Part shown: piece after piece, positions 1-9,524 of the stretch | Layout: every line of letters starts with the position of its first letter | Numbering within the stretch: position 1 is the first letter of the stretch | Origin: Coprinopsis marcescibilis | Lineage: Eukaryota; Basidiomycota; Agaricomycetes; Agaricales; Psathyrellaceae | Direction of reading: 5' to 3' | Assembly: GCA_004369085.1 (NCBI GenBank) | Contig: ML210344.1 | Location: 2,308 to 54,932 of the forward strand | DNA length: 52,625 nucleotides | The notes under the pieces: generated by a model | The model's database searches: none | What the model was told of the DNA's origin: nothing | The model's input: the letters and a program-made list of their open reading frames with translations, nothing else | Position numbers and translations under genes: made by a program

Positions 1-79
1 GAGCACCTTTCGATAGGTGTGGCCTTTCGATAGGCATGGAGAGCACCTTTCGATAGGTGTAGCTTTCGAGAGGCATAGA
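1..79. repeat. Short tandem repeat, about 40-bp unit, two copies
   Basis: Positions 1-40 and 41-79 are two copies of a unit of about 40 bp. The first 20 bases of each copy are identical and the second halves differ by a few substitutions and one deletion. Each unit contains a short imperfect palindrome (ACCT...AGGT around TTCGAT), and a decayed third copy may run on to about 105. No coding potential is visible. The array may continue beyond the left edge of the window, so its true length is unknown. Confidence 0.75.
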
Positions 80-751
80 GACATAGCCTATCCATAGGCA
101 TAAACTGCCAGAATGTCTGTAGGCATTGAGGAGCCTTCGTCGTGAGGGTAGCTGCATGTACTGTGAAGAATGTGCATTTCGAAGCATCCACAGTTTATAC
201 AATAGGTCATCGGTAACGTAGTGCATCATGCGAAATTGAGGTTGTTGTTGTTGTTGCTGTTGGTGTTATAAGTCCTGAAGGATGCAGAGCATTGAGATTG
301 TGCGTCCTGAATGGGTCGAACAGTAGTCGTGCTCTGTGTTTTGAGACTATGCGGGCAAAGGCTTAGCACTTATCCGCTGTCCAGTGAACCGTGATGTGGG
401 TCGGATGCATGTCCCAGGTTGTCAAAATCGTGGCAGTCAAGTCATTGCTGCCTGTAGCCAAAGGTGTCTAATGTAGTGCAAGGAGGTTGTTTGCTGTGTA
501 TGAGGAGTTGAGGAGAAAACCAGAGATGGATGGCGAAGGAGAGACATTGCCACATCACATCGAGTGCTGAGTTGGGCTGACCAGTGTCGCTGAATCCTAT
601 ACAGTATAAGTCGCAAAATTATCGCAAAACAGAGTTTCAGAGACAAAGAAAATATCAGAACAGGTTGAGGTTTGAGCCGACTGAGAATTACAGTCGGACC
701 TCAATAGTACGGCGAAGTTACGAGTAGTCGTTCGCGTCAAGCAGCACGGGG
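80..751. other. Non-coding stretch, no gene recognised
   Basis: Apart from the microsatellite at 241-267 I see no conserved protein, no credible spliced gene and no RNA gene here. It is the sequence just downstream of the truncated HSPA12-like copy. In an intact gene this is where the ATPase phosphate-2 and adenosine motifs would be encoded, and they are absent. Confidence 0.5.
241..267. repeat. GTT-rich trinucleotide microsatellite
   Basis: A run of five GTT units is followed by interrupted units (GCT, GTT, GGT, GTT). It lies in non-coding sequence, and I see no reading frame that would make it a coding homopolymer. Confidence 0.7.
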
Positions 752-1584
752 TCACGTGCACGTCCTTGGGCAAGACTCCGCATTGCTCGTTCGCTTCGCT
801 GCCTCGCAATCCACCAACCTGTCATGCCATGCGGCGTCATTGCCTGGAACTAGACCAGCGATTGTACAGGCATCTCGCATCTTCTGGATTTCATCCCAGT
901 CGTTTGGATGCGATAGTGCGTAGTGAATGTCATTCTTGACTTCTTCCCAAAGCTTGAAGTCGTAGGTCTCTTGAATATAGGAGGAGGCACAACCGAGCAG
1001 ATATTGATAAAAGTCAGCAAAGATATCGAACACATTCTTTCCGTGTGGAAGAGGTGGAACTGGCCACTTGAGCTCGGTTGAGCTCTGCGACTTGGTTTGT
1101 AGATGGAGCTTGAAACTAGAAGCCTATTACAACCTGCAGGATTGAAATGTAGCTCGCCAGAGGGAGCACTTACCATTCAGCTCGCGACCAGTCATATTCT
1201 AATGCTTGCTCGATTATTGTATCCAATCTGGCCTCTGCGCCGACGGCTTCAACCTTTCCATTGTTGCTGTAGTAAAGAACTGATGGAATCTTGGCTTCTC
1301 CGCCGACATAGTCTTGACCTGGGTATCTATCGAGAATTGACGATGAGGGGAGATTTTTATGGGACTCATGCTCACCTTGTCACCTCCCTGATTTCTGGCA
1401 CATGGCCTGGCTCCAATATGCTATGAGTAGAGGTATTCGTAATATTAATATATATACCTTGACCCACATCGGCCTAAGCTTTGCTAGGTGCTTACCTGTA
1501 TGATATACCGCTGTATGTGGTACCAACATCGAAGGCCAACAATAACTTCCGCCGAGGCCCTGTATACGGTGATCGAGCGCCCAT
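752..1584 (-). pseudogene. HSPA12-like Hsp70, 3'-truncated copy (N-terminal quarter only)
   Basis: This is a partial copy of the intact HSPA12-like gene at 20626-23123. It keeps the start (ATG at 1584), the phosphate-1 loop AFDVGTTYSG and four exons. The first three are exactly as long as in the intact gene: 89, 45 and 153 nt (1584-1496, 1420-1376, 1326-1174). The fourth starts at 1115. Protein similarity is high up to the segment MRDACTIAGLVPG and then stops abruptly, with an unrelated tail ending at a stop at 752. The phosphate-2 motif (DAGGGT), the adenosine motif and the whole substrate-binding half are missing, so it cannot be a working Hsp70 ATPase. The reading frame and splice sites up to the break are open, so the truncation is probably recent or the fragment is still transcribed. 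One residue at the exon 3/4 join changes from W to C relative to the intact copy. Confidence 0.85.
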
Positions 1585-2054
1585 ACTAGCTGCAAGCTAT
1601 CTGTGAGACAAGTCTCTCTTGAAGTGGCGGTTCCTTATGCTTTAAACAGTCCCTCGAGGTACGGGATAAATATATAGCAGCAGGACTCCGAGGCGACCGG
1701 GGATTAATTGTTTCCTCGCCTGAGGAGCGTGGCCGTGCCGGCCACGAGGCTACAGGCCTCAGCCGACAGTGTTCACGAACGGTGACAGACGGTGACAGAT
1801 TGACATTCAATTTACGGCTACTAGAAGTACCGCCGCCGCATTGCCTAGTGTTATCTTTGGGCCAGTATCTCCATACAATTGGTTGTAGATCTCATTCATC
1901 GGTAGCTGGCACCATGTGCAGTTAATAGAGCTGGCCGACGTTGTAGCTGAAGTAGGTGAAGAGCCGCACACCCTGCGAACTGACTAGCACCAAGAGTAAT
2001 GTGTGCACATACACAGTAGTACCAGTTGAAAAGAAGATTAATAAATTCTATGCA
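1585..2054. other. Intergenic, nothing recognised
   Basis: About 470 bp between the truncated HSPA12-like fragment and the degenerate GTPase-like gene. No conserved reading frame, RNA gene or clear repeat is visible. It should contain the promoter of the HSPA12-like fragment (reading leftward) and the 3' end of the GTPase-like gene. Confidence 0.4.
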
Positions 2055-2988
2055 TTAAGACGTTCCATAGCCAGTAGATTTCAATAAAAGGTGCAGCTTT
2101 TGAACCTCCCTCTCCAGCTCTTCTTTGTCGTTCTCGAGGTCCTCGATCTCGCCATCATCGGCAGCGTCTTCCAATTCTTGACATACGGACTTCAGATTGC
2201 CTTCCACCTCCAGGACCTGCTGGTTGACCCGTCCGCACATCGTTGACCCGATCGATGTATCACAAAAGCTTCGGCGATCACCATCTTCACCGCAGGCTTC
2301 AGTTTGAATTCTGAACAGTGTTGACGGCTTAGTGGCAATTTGGGCAAGGAGACTTGATGCTTGAAGGGAATCAGAGCTTCCGTGTCGAAGAAACTTGGCA
2401 CCCATGTCAATCAACGATTTGCAGAGGTGCTCAGTCGCCCGCAACTGCTCTTCTCGTTTGACGAAGGATTCGTTGTATCCGTGGTCCCAATTGGTTGTTA
2501 CGATGGTAACATTCTTCATGGCGGAATCACCGCAGATGTCCCGAAGTAGCTTGAAGTTTAAGAGGTCCTGGCGGCGAATCCGATTCCACAACCGAGAAAT
2601 GTCGTAGCAGAACACCAAACCGCGACAAGGCAGATACGGAAGATTACTGAGAGGCTATCAGTTGCGTCCGTTAGTTAAGCCTAGCCGCCGCACCTTTCAT
2701 CAGGATCAGAGAATGCTGAAACAATGTCTTCACAAATATCAGTGTTATTTTCGAGGTCTTCATCTTCAAAGGCGCTAAGCTCAACAATCGACACAGATCG
2801 ATCATCCTTAGTCGTTAGATCGTGAATTGACACCGAAGAGTTGAGTTCTGTTAACGTTGGTTGCTTGTCTGCCGTGCATTCACTAAAGAGGGCATTAAGA
2901 AACTGATGGCAATGAGCTCGGGAAAAGACATTTAAAAGTTCGGGCTCAGGGACTCACTGGTGCTTTTGATTCTGTGGTGCCCATCAGA
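2055..2988 (-). CDS. Degenerate AIG1/G-domain-type GTPase-like module (copy A), possibly fused to the metacaspase
   Basis: Three exons in frame: 2988-2958 (31 nt), 2902-2694 (209 nt) and 2646-2055 (592 nt). They match exon for exon the P-loop, G3 and G4 exons of the intact paralogues in this window. The 209-nt exon has the same length as in copies C and E. The G4-like motif VTTNWD is kept, but the P-loop exon has lost one codon and reads MGTTESKAP, without the GxxxxGK[ST] pattern. The G3 motif DTPG is replaced by ELSA. Nucleotide binding of the usual kind is therefore unlikely: it is a pseudo-GTPase or a decaying copy. The C-terminus is a short acidic helix-prone segment. No ATG-bearing first exon can be found, because only 49 bp separate the P-loop exon from the metacaspase stop codon. 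A phase-2 donor inside the last metacaspase exon (intron 3053-2989) joins the two in frame; see findings. Confidence 0.7.
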
Positions 2989-3037
2989 CTATCCCCGGGC
3001 AAGATTTCGTCAGGATGAAAAAGAGGGATAGAAGCAA

Positions 3038-5268
3038 CTATGACGCCACTGACCAGATAGTTTCCCGACGATGGAGAACAAATGGGATGCTGAACGACCC
3101 CCACAATTCTTGAACGCGGGTTCTCCTCTTGAGCTGTACTCCTCCTCTCGTTGCGACTCCTAATGGCTTCTGGTCGATGAAAGAAAGATCCGTGTAGGCT
3201 GTCGCGATATATAATTTCAGGAACCCGTTTTCGACGTCAACGGCATTGTCCAGGTTAAATGTTTGGGGTTGTGCCCCGTCAGACCCATACCCAACCAATA
3301 CCGGACGTTCAGATTTCAAGGGAGGATCGGGTTTCTGGTTGGGATTGGCGATGTTGACGGGCTTGTAGAAGGATGCTGCGTTCAAGGTTAGACATCGCAT
3401 ACTCATACTGAGCGAGATCAGTGTGAGAGAGGGCATACATACATATTGCGAATTCATGACTGTTGAAATAAAATAGATGAGGATATACGTCCATTTTGCT
3501 GTTATTGGTAATCTTGAATCCATATGCGCCCAAGGTAGGTCCGACCCACAAGTTAACCCCCTCAGGAGTAATAAGGTTGTTGCCGATAGGCCTGTCGTCA
3601 TTGTCCAATTTGTACATCTCGACATTAAACTGCGAAATGAACGTCTTTGACGTCTTGAAGTCAGATGTGATTGTTGGCTGTATTCCATCGCCGTGGCGTA
3701 GGTGGTGATAATAGAACGCGATGTGACCGACGGTGGATTGGAGTCCTGTCTTGTCTTCAGCGAATTTAGGGAGTGATGTATAGGTCTGCTCTTCCTGACG
3801 GAGCACTCGCACAGAGAACCCCCCTTCGCATTTGCTGATTCCGACGTCAGCCAAATTTTCGTTTGCCTCCAACGATGTGACCCATGGTTGTTCGAAGCTG
3901 TTTGCCTCGAAAATGTCTCCGAGCTGTCCGACAAGGTCTTGCGGGACAAAGATTTTGATAGCAGGTTTGTTCGTGTGCTTGGCTCGAACAATGACATGAT
4001 CTGTCCCTAACGCATTCCGCTTGAAGATTGTTTGGGCATGGGATTTGAACGCCGTGACTGAATCAACTTTAACTGTCGCAACCGGTTTCTGGGTGATCCT
4101 GTCATAACCAGCCCATATATCGAATTCCGAGCCAGCGCAGATTCCGTGAAGGTTTCCAGCATCCACAGTAAGTTTTCCTGTAGGGTCGATGTGGCCGTGG
4201 TGGTAAGATTTCATGGCTCTGACATCGTTGTTAAACAGCATGCGATCACCGTTTCCTTCGCACTGGGGATTCTGCCTTGACGGCGATATCAGCATGTCTA
4301 TCACATTCACTGATGGTTTCGTATCACGTACTGCTTAAGAAGAGATATATCAAGACGATGAATTAACTCTGCATAGGTAACCGCGTCGGTGGCCAAATTG
4401 AGTTTGCCCAGTGCCTGTAGGAGGGCGGCTGTGAAAGCCCCTTGCCCTTTAGACTCGTGGGCGAGTTCATCAGGTGTGCATGCTGCGAGCAAGACATGTG
4501 ATTCGAGCCCCCTGTATCGAAATTTGGGGAGGACAGAGGCCCCACGAACGGAGGGTAATATGTCTTCGTCGATATTGCTGGGCATGGGACTACCAACGAT
4601 TGGCGCATTGCGGACCAGCACATCATCGCTGCGCGTTCCAGATCCAGAGTGACAGCAGTCAAGGATCACGGTCTGAAAGTGAGCGATGAGTGAGTCATGG
4701 TTGAGAGCGAGTGAAACTTCGGAATTGCTCACGATGTTGTTGCCTTTGGCGTCTGCAATCCTTTTCAAGATCGTTCCGAGAGTTCGGTCGGGTATCCCTT
4801 GGATCGTTTGACCAGGAAATCTATCGGGTTGCCCGTAGTCGTGTGGGACCAGGGTTTGGACAGTCGAATCCCAGTCCTTCCATCCCGCAGGCGCAGGTAC
4901 GCTACCTCCATGTCCGGAGAAATAGATGAGGATAGGGTCATTTGTTTCGATGCGAGTGTCTATGACTAATCTTGATAGAGCTGTCTTGATCGCATTCCTT
5001 GTCGCAGTCGAGTTGCGGAGATTCTCGATATTAGATGTGGGAACTAGCAAGCGTTCTTTGAGGAATTTCACTATCCTGTCTGCGTCGTTGACAGCCCCTC
5101 GAAGATTTGGCGTTTCTGGATCAAGGTATTCGTTGATTCCTATCACGAGAGCAAAAAAGCGCCTTGAAGCCCTGAAGACAAGTTAATGAGCGGTAAGAAC
5201 GATGCAGAGACCGCGGTATTGAGGTCAGTCACGCTCCTGTTCAAAAGGACTGCATACCTTGAATCCAT
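3038..5268 (-). CDS. Caspase/metacaspase-domain protease with long C-terminal region
   Basis: Exons 5268-5258, 5171-4328, 4271-3443 and 3375-3038 close in frame to about 673 residues. The N-terminal third is a C14-type caspase fold: a first strand FFALVIGINEY (residues about 9-19), the catalytic His in YFSGHGG (about residue 91) and the catalytic Cys in LDCCHSGSG (about residue 177). These are the His-Cys dyad motifs of metacaspases, cysteine proteases that cleave after Arg/Lys and are linked to fungal stress and cell death. The LLAACTPDELAHE segment and a final helix-strand region complete the domain. The roughly 370 residues after it include an N-D-R-M-L-F motif and end with WGSFSIPFVLHRR, a pattern I recall from many Agaricomycete caspase-domain proteins; its function is unknown to me. 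The first coding exon is only 11 nt, and the frame decides the start. A competing splice near the stop would extend the protein into the GTPase-like module at 2055-2988, giving 945 residues in all. Confidence 0.9.
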
Positions 5269-5679
5269 GGTGAATGGGAAGGGAAGATAACTGCGTCTTG
5301 CCACAGGCGCCCATTGCGGGTCTGCTGCTGCTACTAGACTCGGCGATAACCGAAGATAACCATACCATACCGTATCGAGTATATGTTCCTTTTCAATGAT
5401 TTTCTTTAGAACGGAAGGGAGGCTCGCTAGGTATTAGTAGATGCTGGACTCTATTGTCGAAAGTTGGGCATGTCCCGATGGAAAGTGATCGTAGCTGACA
5501 CCAATATTGATTGAGATTGAGAATGCATATTTTGAAGACACACTCAATGTGGAAGAGGAAGAAGAAAGCTTCGAGCTTCGACAGAGGATGACGCTGAGAT
5601 AAAAATATGTAAACTCCGACAAAACCTTGCCGGCTTGGAGACCTCTGCCTGTACGCCAAAATCTTTCGCACTGAATATA
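5269..5679. promoter_or_regulatory. Divergent intergenic region between the metacaspase and RRP41
   Basis: About 410 bp separate the start of the metacaspase (minus) from the start of RRP41 (plus), so both promoters must lie here. I cannot point to a confident TATA box or binding site. No gene is visible within it. Confidence 0.45.
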
Positions 5680-6561
5680 ATGGTAATCTCTCTCCAATAC
5701 ACGATAAACAACTACTAAACACCTTTTCCAAGGGTTCTAGAATTGAAATTTTGAACGAAGCTGGTTTTCGCTCCGATGGTCGTCGACAACATGAGCTTCG
5801 TGACCTAAACATCGACCTTTCGCGACACGGAGAAGCAGACGGCTCTGCCCTGATATCGCATGGATTAACACAGGTTCTGGTCTCTGTGCATGGTCCAAGA
5901 GAGGCCAAAATGCGATCCCATACATTCCATGACCGTGCCAACATCAATGTCGAGGTGACTGTCGCGTCTTTCAGTACGGGAGAGAGAAGGAAGAGATTGC
6001 GGGGGGACAAGTGAGCAAGACCCGCTTTCAAATCTAATTAAGAACTCATGTCGAATCTCAAGGCGGATATTGGAATTCGCTGCGACGATAAAGGCCACAT
6101 TTGAACCAGTTATCAGGACAAGTCTATATCCCCGGTCCCAAATCGACATCTACATCCAGGTTCTGCAGCAGGACGGCGGAACGTTGCAAACCTGTATCAA
6201 CGGCACGACCCTCGCACTCATCAACGCGGGAATTCCAATGACGGATTTTGTCTGTGCGATTAGCGGCGGTGTACACTCAACTTCGCCAATGTTGGATCTC
6301 ACGACATTGGAAGAAAACGATATCCCCCATGTCACAGTCGCTGTAATGCCCAAGGCCAAGAAGGTGGTTCTCGTGACGATGGAGACCAGGCTACATGTGG
6401 ACCGTTTTGAGGAGATCCTAAATCTTGCTCGGGACGCAGGTAGTATTTTGCATCGAGAGATGAAGGAGGCGGTTTTGAATCGATCGATATCGTTGGTTTC
6501 AACAGCAGGACCAGCGCAACTTCGGGAGAAGGGAGAAGACGATATGAACGTGGACTATTAG
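5680..6561 (+). CDS. RRP41: Exosome complex subunit RRP41 (RNase PH-like)
   Basis: Coding exons 5680-5682, 5733-6010 and 6063-6561 close to 259 residues, close to the usual size of Rrp41/Ski6. The protein starts MGSRIEILNEAGFR and has the RNase PH-fold hallmarks FRSDGRR near the N-terminus, VHGPREA, the strand pair around DIYIQVLQQDGG, and the C-terminal AGSILHREM segment. Rrp41 is one of the six RNase PH-type ring subunits of the RNA exosome, which processes and degrades RNA in the nucleus and cytoplasm. In eukaryotes the ring is catalytically inert and threads RNA to Rrp44/Rrp6. The first coding exon is just the ATG: the 50-nt intron begins straight after it and has a clear branch-like TACTAAAC. 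The gene is divergent from the metacaspase. It is a conserved housekeeping gene interrupting the GTPase cluster. Confidence 0.95.
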
Positions 6562-6894
6562 GTTTTGACTCGGTATGTCTTTTTGAATGTGGGGCTGCGC
6601 CGCTTCTCACCATTGGATTTTACAGTCGCAAAAAAAAAAAAATGGGTTTGCCTACCAGCCATAGTTTGGTTGTTCTCGCCCTAGCGACTGCCCCGCGCCA
6701 TCCCGAAGTCGTTCTCGGATTGTCCACCAATTTGGATCTTCCTGGATTTCAGCGAAAACAACGCAGACACGACGACAGTTTAGGACATTCGTTGGTGTGC
6801 GTAACGCACCCAGCAGGTGATATCATTGTCATAAAGTCATAAATACACATAAGCACAGGGTATCCTATCGTATATACACAGTTGCAAAATCTAG
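6562..6894. other. Convergent 3' region
   Basis: The 3' ends of RRP41 (plus) and GTPase copy B (minus) face each other here. A poly-A tract of about 12 bases lies near 6630. No coding feature is recognised. Confidence 0.5.
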
Positions 6895-8553
6895 CTAGAA
6901 CGCAGCCGCAAGGGCTTGGGTGCGGCGAACAAACGGAACGAGAATGAGAATCATTACGAGTCCAAAGATGTAAAGACGGTAATCGTCCCAGCCTTCTACC
7001 ACCAAAAAATCTTCGTCATGGCTTCGTTTTCTCGAGCGCGAACGGTAATGTACACGTTCTCTTTCTCTTTCGCGTTCGGGCCTTGCATGACGTGTGCTTC
7101 GTCTCCTGACACGAGGGACCGGTGGAAGGGCTGGGAGTGTTTCCATATGTGCTGGCTGTATGTCTGTGTTCAGAGCAGGCACTTCTCTTCCTTTACCTTT
7201 GTCCGCAATCATTGGTGTTCGCATAGCTGAGGGTGGGTGGACTGGCAGAGGCGGGATTGGCGGAAAGTTGTGATTGCTACTGCTCGATGCGCGAGCTGGC
7301 GGGGCAGGCTGAGAGGTGGAGGTCACTCTCGGTTGGACAACGGAGGTGGGCGAAATGAGGAGTCGCAGTGCCTGAGGTTGAGGAGCAATGACTATGTTGG
7401 CGATCGAGAGTTTCTTGCTCTCTTCCTTTAGTATTTCGGCCTTATCTTTGACTTCAACCATTTCGGACTTGACTCGCTTCGCAGCCGCCAGCTTCTTTTC
7501 GTTCTTGAGGTCGTCGTATTCTGTTCTGAGGTCCTGCATCTTCTTTTGGTACCCGTCCAGGCGAGCTTTGTACTCTCGTTGAAGCGCGCGGCCTGCTGTC
7601 GTCGCTGGGATCAGCTGGCCATTGTCCACCATTTCGTTTTGGATGAGAAGTGGGATAGGCTGGCGATTGATGAAGTGGCGAAGGACTTCTTCGACGGAGG
7701 CGGACCCATTTTTTGCCTGGTTGTAGCGAAAGGTGACAGCCCCGAGTTCGAGGAGAGGTTGGAGGAGGTGTGAACGTGTCTGCAGCTGGCTTTCGCGCGT
7801 GTCGCCTGCTTCTTGGTTGACCTGATCCCACCGGGTCGTGACAATGGCTACGTTGGGAAGGGCTTGTCTTCCGCAAAGCTTCGTTAATAGGGAAAGGTTG
7901 CGACGCGACGAGCCACGTAATCTTGCTGCTCCGATATTGTGAAGGTAGATGATGCCTGCGAGCATCTTTTTACCATTTGTATATCTAGTGAGCGCAGGTA
8001 AGCCTTTATCCTATCGCCAGAGCGATGGATTAACGCACTGGGTAGCCAGGTAGGAAGAGATGGCAATTAACACGTCTGTGTCACTTCTATCTCCATCGTC
8101 GAAACCGGGTGTATCGACCAGTCGGATACACTTTCCGTCTAAATAGAGAGGTAGCGATATTTCCACCTTTTCAGGGCCTGCGTTGTTGGTTCCGCTGACC
8201 CTGATCGTTGACTTGCTGGCAGCGTCGATAAACTAGAGTGTCAGTCAGTAAGCGCTCTCCCGACCCGAACCGTTCCCAAGTCGAAACACCTACACTTGTC
8301 TTGCCAACCCCACTCTGGCCTAAAACACTGCAATCCCGTCAGGGTGTGATTAGATTGGGAGATTGACGCCTACTCACAGGATAAAGAGTTCATCGCTGGC
8401 TTCGGCCCTCGCCTGCCTGACAAGTGAGGGCGTTCGGGATCGCCTTCCTGCCGCGGATGTCGACGTAGTCGTCACTCTGGTCCCCATTTCTTCGCCGTCG
8501 GCGGTGGTGGTAATGTTCAGGGGCGGTTGGTCGACCTGATAGGAGTCCGCCAT
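6895..8553 (-). CDS. P-loop GTPase, copy B, with C-terminal hydrophobic anchor
   Basis: Exons 8553-8378, 8327-8294, 8232-8039 and 7984-6895 close to 497 residues. G-domain motifs are in order: P-loop GQSGVGKT (residues 62-69) on its own 34-nt exon, G3 DTPG at 110-113, and a G4-like VTTRWD near 183-188. This order matches the AIG1/GIMAP/Toc-type group of TRAFAC GTPases, which usually act on membranes, but I cannot prove the subfamily without a search. After the G domain comes a helical Lys/Glu-rich stretch, a Pro/Ser-rich linker and an Arg/Ser-rich region (R-E repeats). A final hydrophobic segment YIFGLVMILILVPFV (about residues 471-485) followed by RR is typical of a tail anchor. The N-terminal 58 residues are Ser/Thr-rich. 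It is closest in layout to copy F (same 194-nt G3 exon, same tail). The gene is divergent from copy C. Confidence 0.88.
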
Positions 8554-9524
8554 GGACTTGCAGGACTCCAGGGGTCGTGGATCAAGGTAACCGACGATTT
8601 GGGGCGTGGTAGCCTCGTGTTCGTGTCACTCGACATTCATCGCACGATTTCATGCGCTGGCGCCATGCACGGTGCTCAGATGCACGCTCTCAATAGCATG
8701 TGCGACGTTGGTAAAGCATCGCTAAAGTTCGCGAATAATTAATCCTTATAAATTTCATTCGCCTGAGGAGAGGTTTTGCCGACGTGTGCCGAGATCGTTA
8801 AATCTCCGAACGAGCTTTGCATTGTCTGGGCTTAAATCATCCCGGATCATTCCGTCCTGTCTTCCTCGTTCTCCACCGATCCCACATTACACTGGATAAT
8901 GTTCACTTGCTCTGCCCTGAGGGAGCAAACGAAATACAGTCTCTAGAAAGAACCTTCTGCAAAGACCTCCACAACAGGAGCCTTTTGGCACGCCACAACG
9001 GCGGATTCGGACGGGGACTTTCGTGTATGTAACGCGCCAATTCTAGGTGAATACGATACCGCAACTTTCCGTGTCACAGCATATATCTCACATTCTCCGA
9101 AACTGGCCTACTCTTCTCCACGCTGTCAGCTGTGGACGGCATGCTGTGACATGGCAGAAGGTGGAGGAAGGACAGACAAGGATACATTCGAAGCAGGGAT
9201 GGTCTATTTTCTACCTGATAATGGTAGGTTGATGCCGCTTAGACCAGAGCGTGCGTTTGGACGACAAATCGTGGCCGTCTCACCCAAGCCTAAACATAAA
9301 CTAATGTACAACTTCGTCTCGGTCGTTTCATGGTTACTGTGGCCGAATGTTTAGGTGCTTATCGTGATTCGTGATAGGCCAAAGCTCGGAATGTGCTCCA
9401 GCTTCTTCAGCGCTAATCGATGGATTTCACATCTCCGAACACATATATGAATATGCGTATGACAACAGGATGGTCGACCAAGGGCTCCAGCATCTTTCAC
9501 GGACATCTCTCCCACTATCGAGAA
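8554..9524. promoter_or_regulatory. Divergent intergenic region between GTPase copies B and C
   Basis: About 970 bp between two divergently oriented paralogues. I checked both strands for remnants of another GTPase copy (P-loop, DTPG or T-x-W-D motifs) and saw none. There are no RNA genes or repeats, and no confident promoter elements can be named. Confidence 0.4.

Noticed and set aside
1..79. CRISPR-like or telomeric repeat at the left edge
   Set aside because: Only two imperfect copies with no spacer structure and no telomere-type TTAGGG words; an ordinary short tandem repeat.
5393..6031. Long open frame on the minus strand over RRP41
   Set aside because: Antisense shadow of the RRP41 second exon; no domain, no splice structure, and the plus-strand protein is a clear RNase PH family member.
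8554..9524. Further GTPase remnants in the intergenic region
   Set aside because: No P-loop, DTPG or T-x-W-D pattern was found on either strand.
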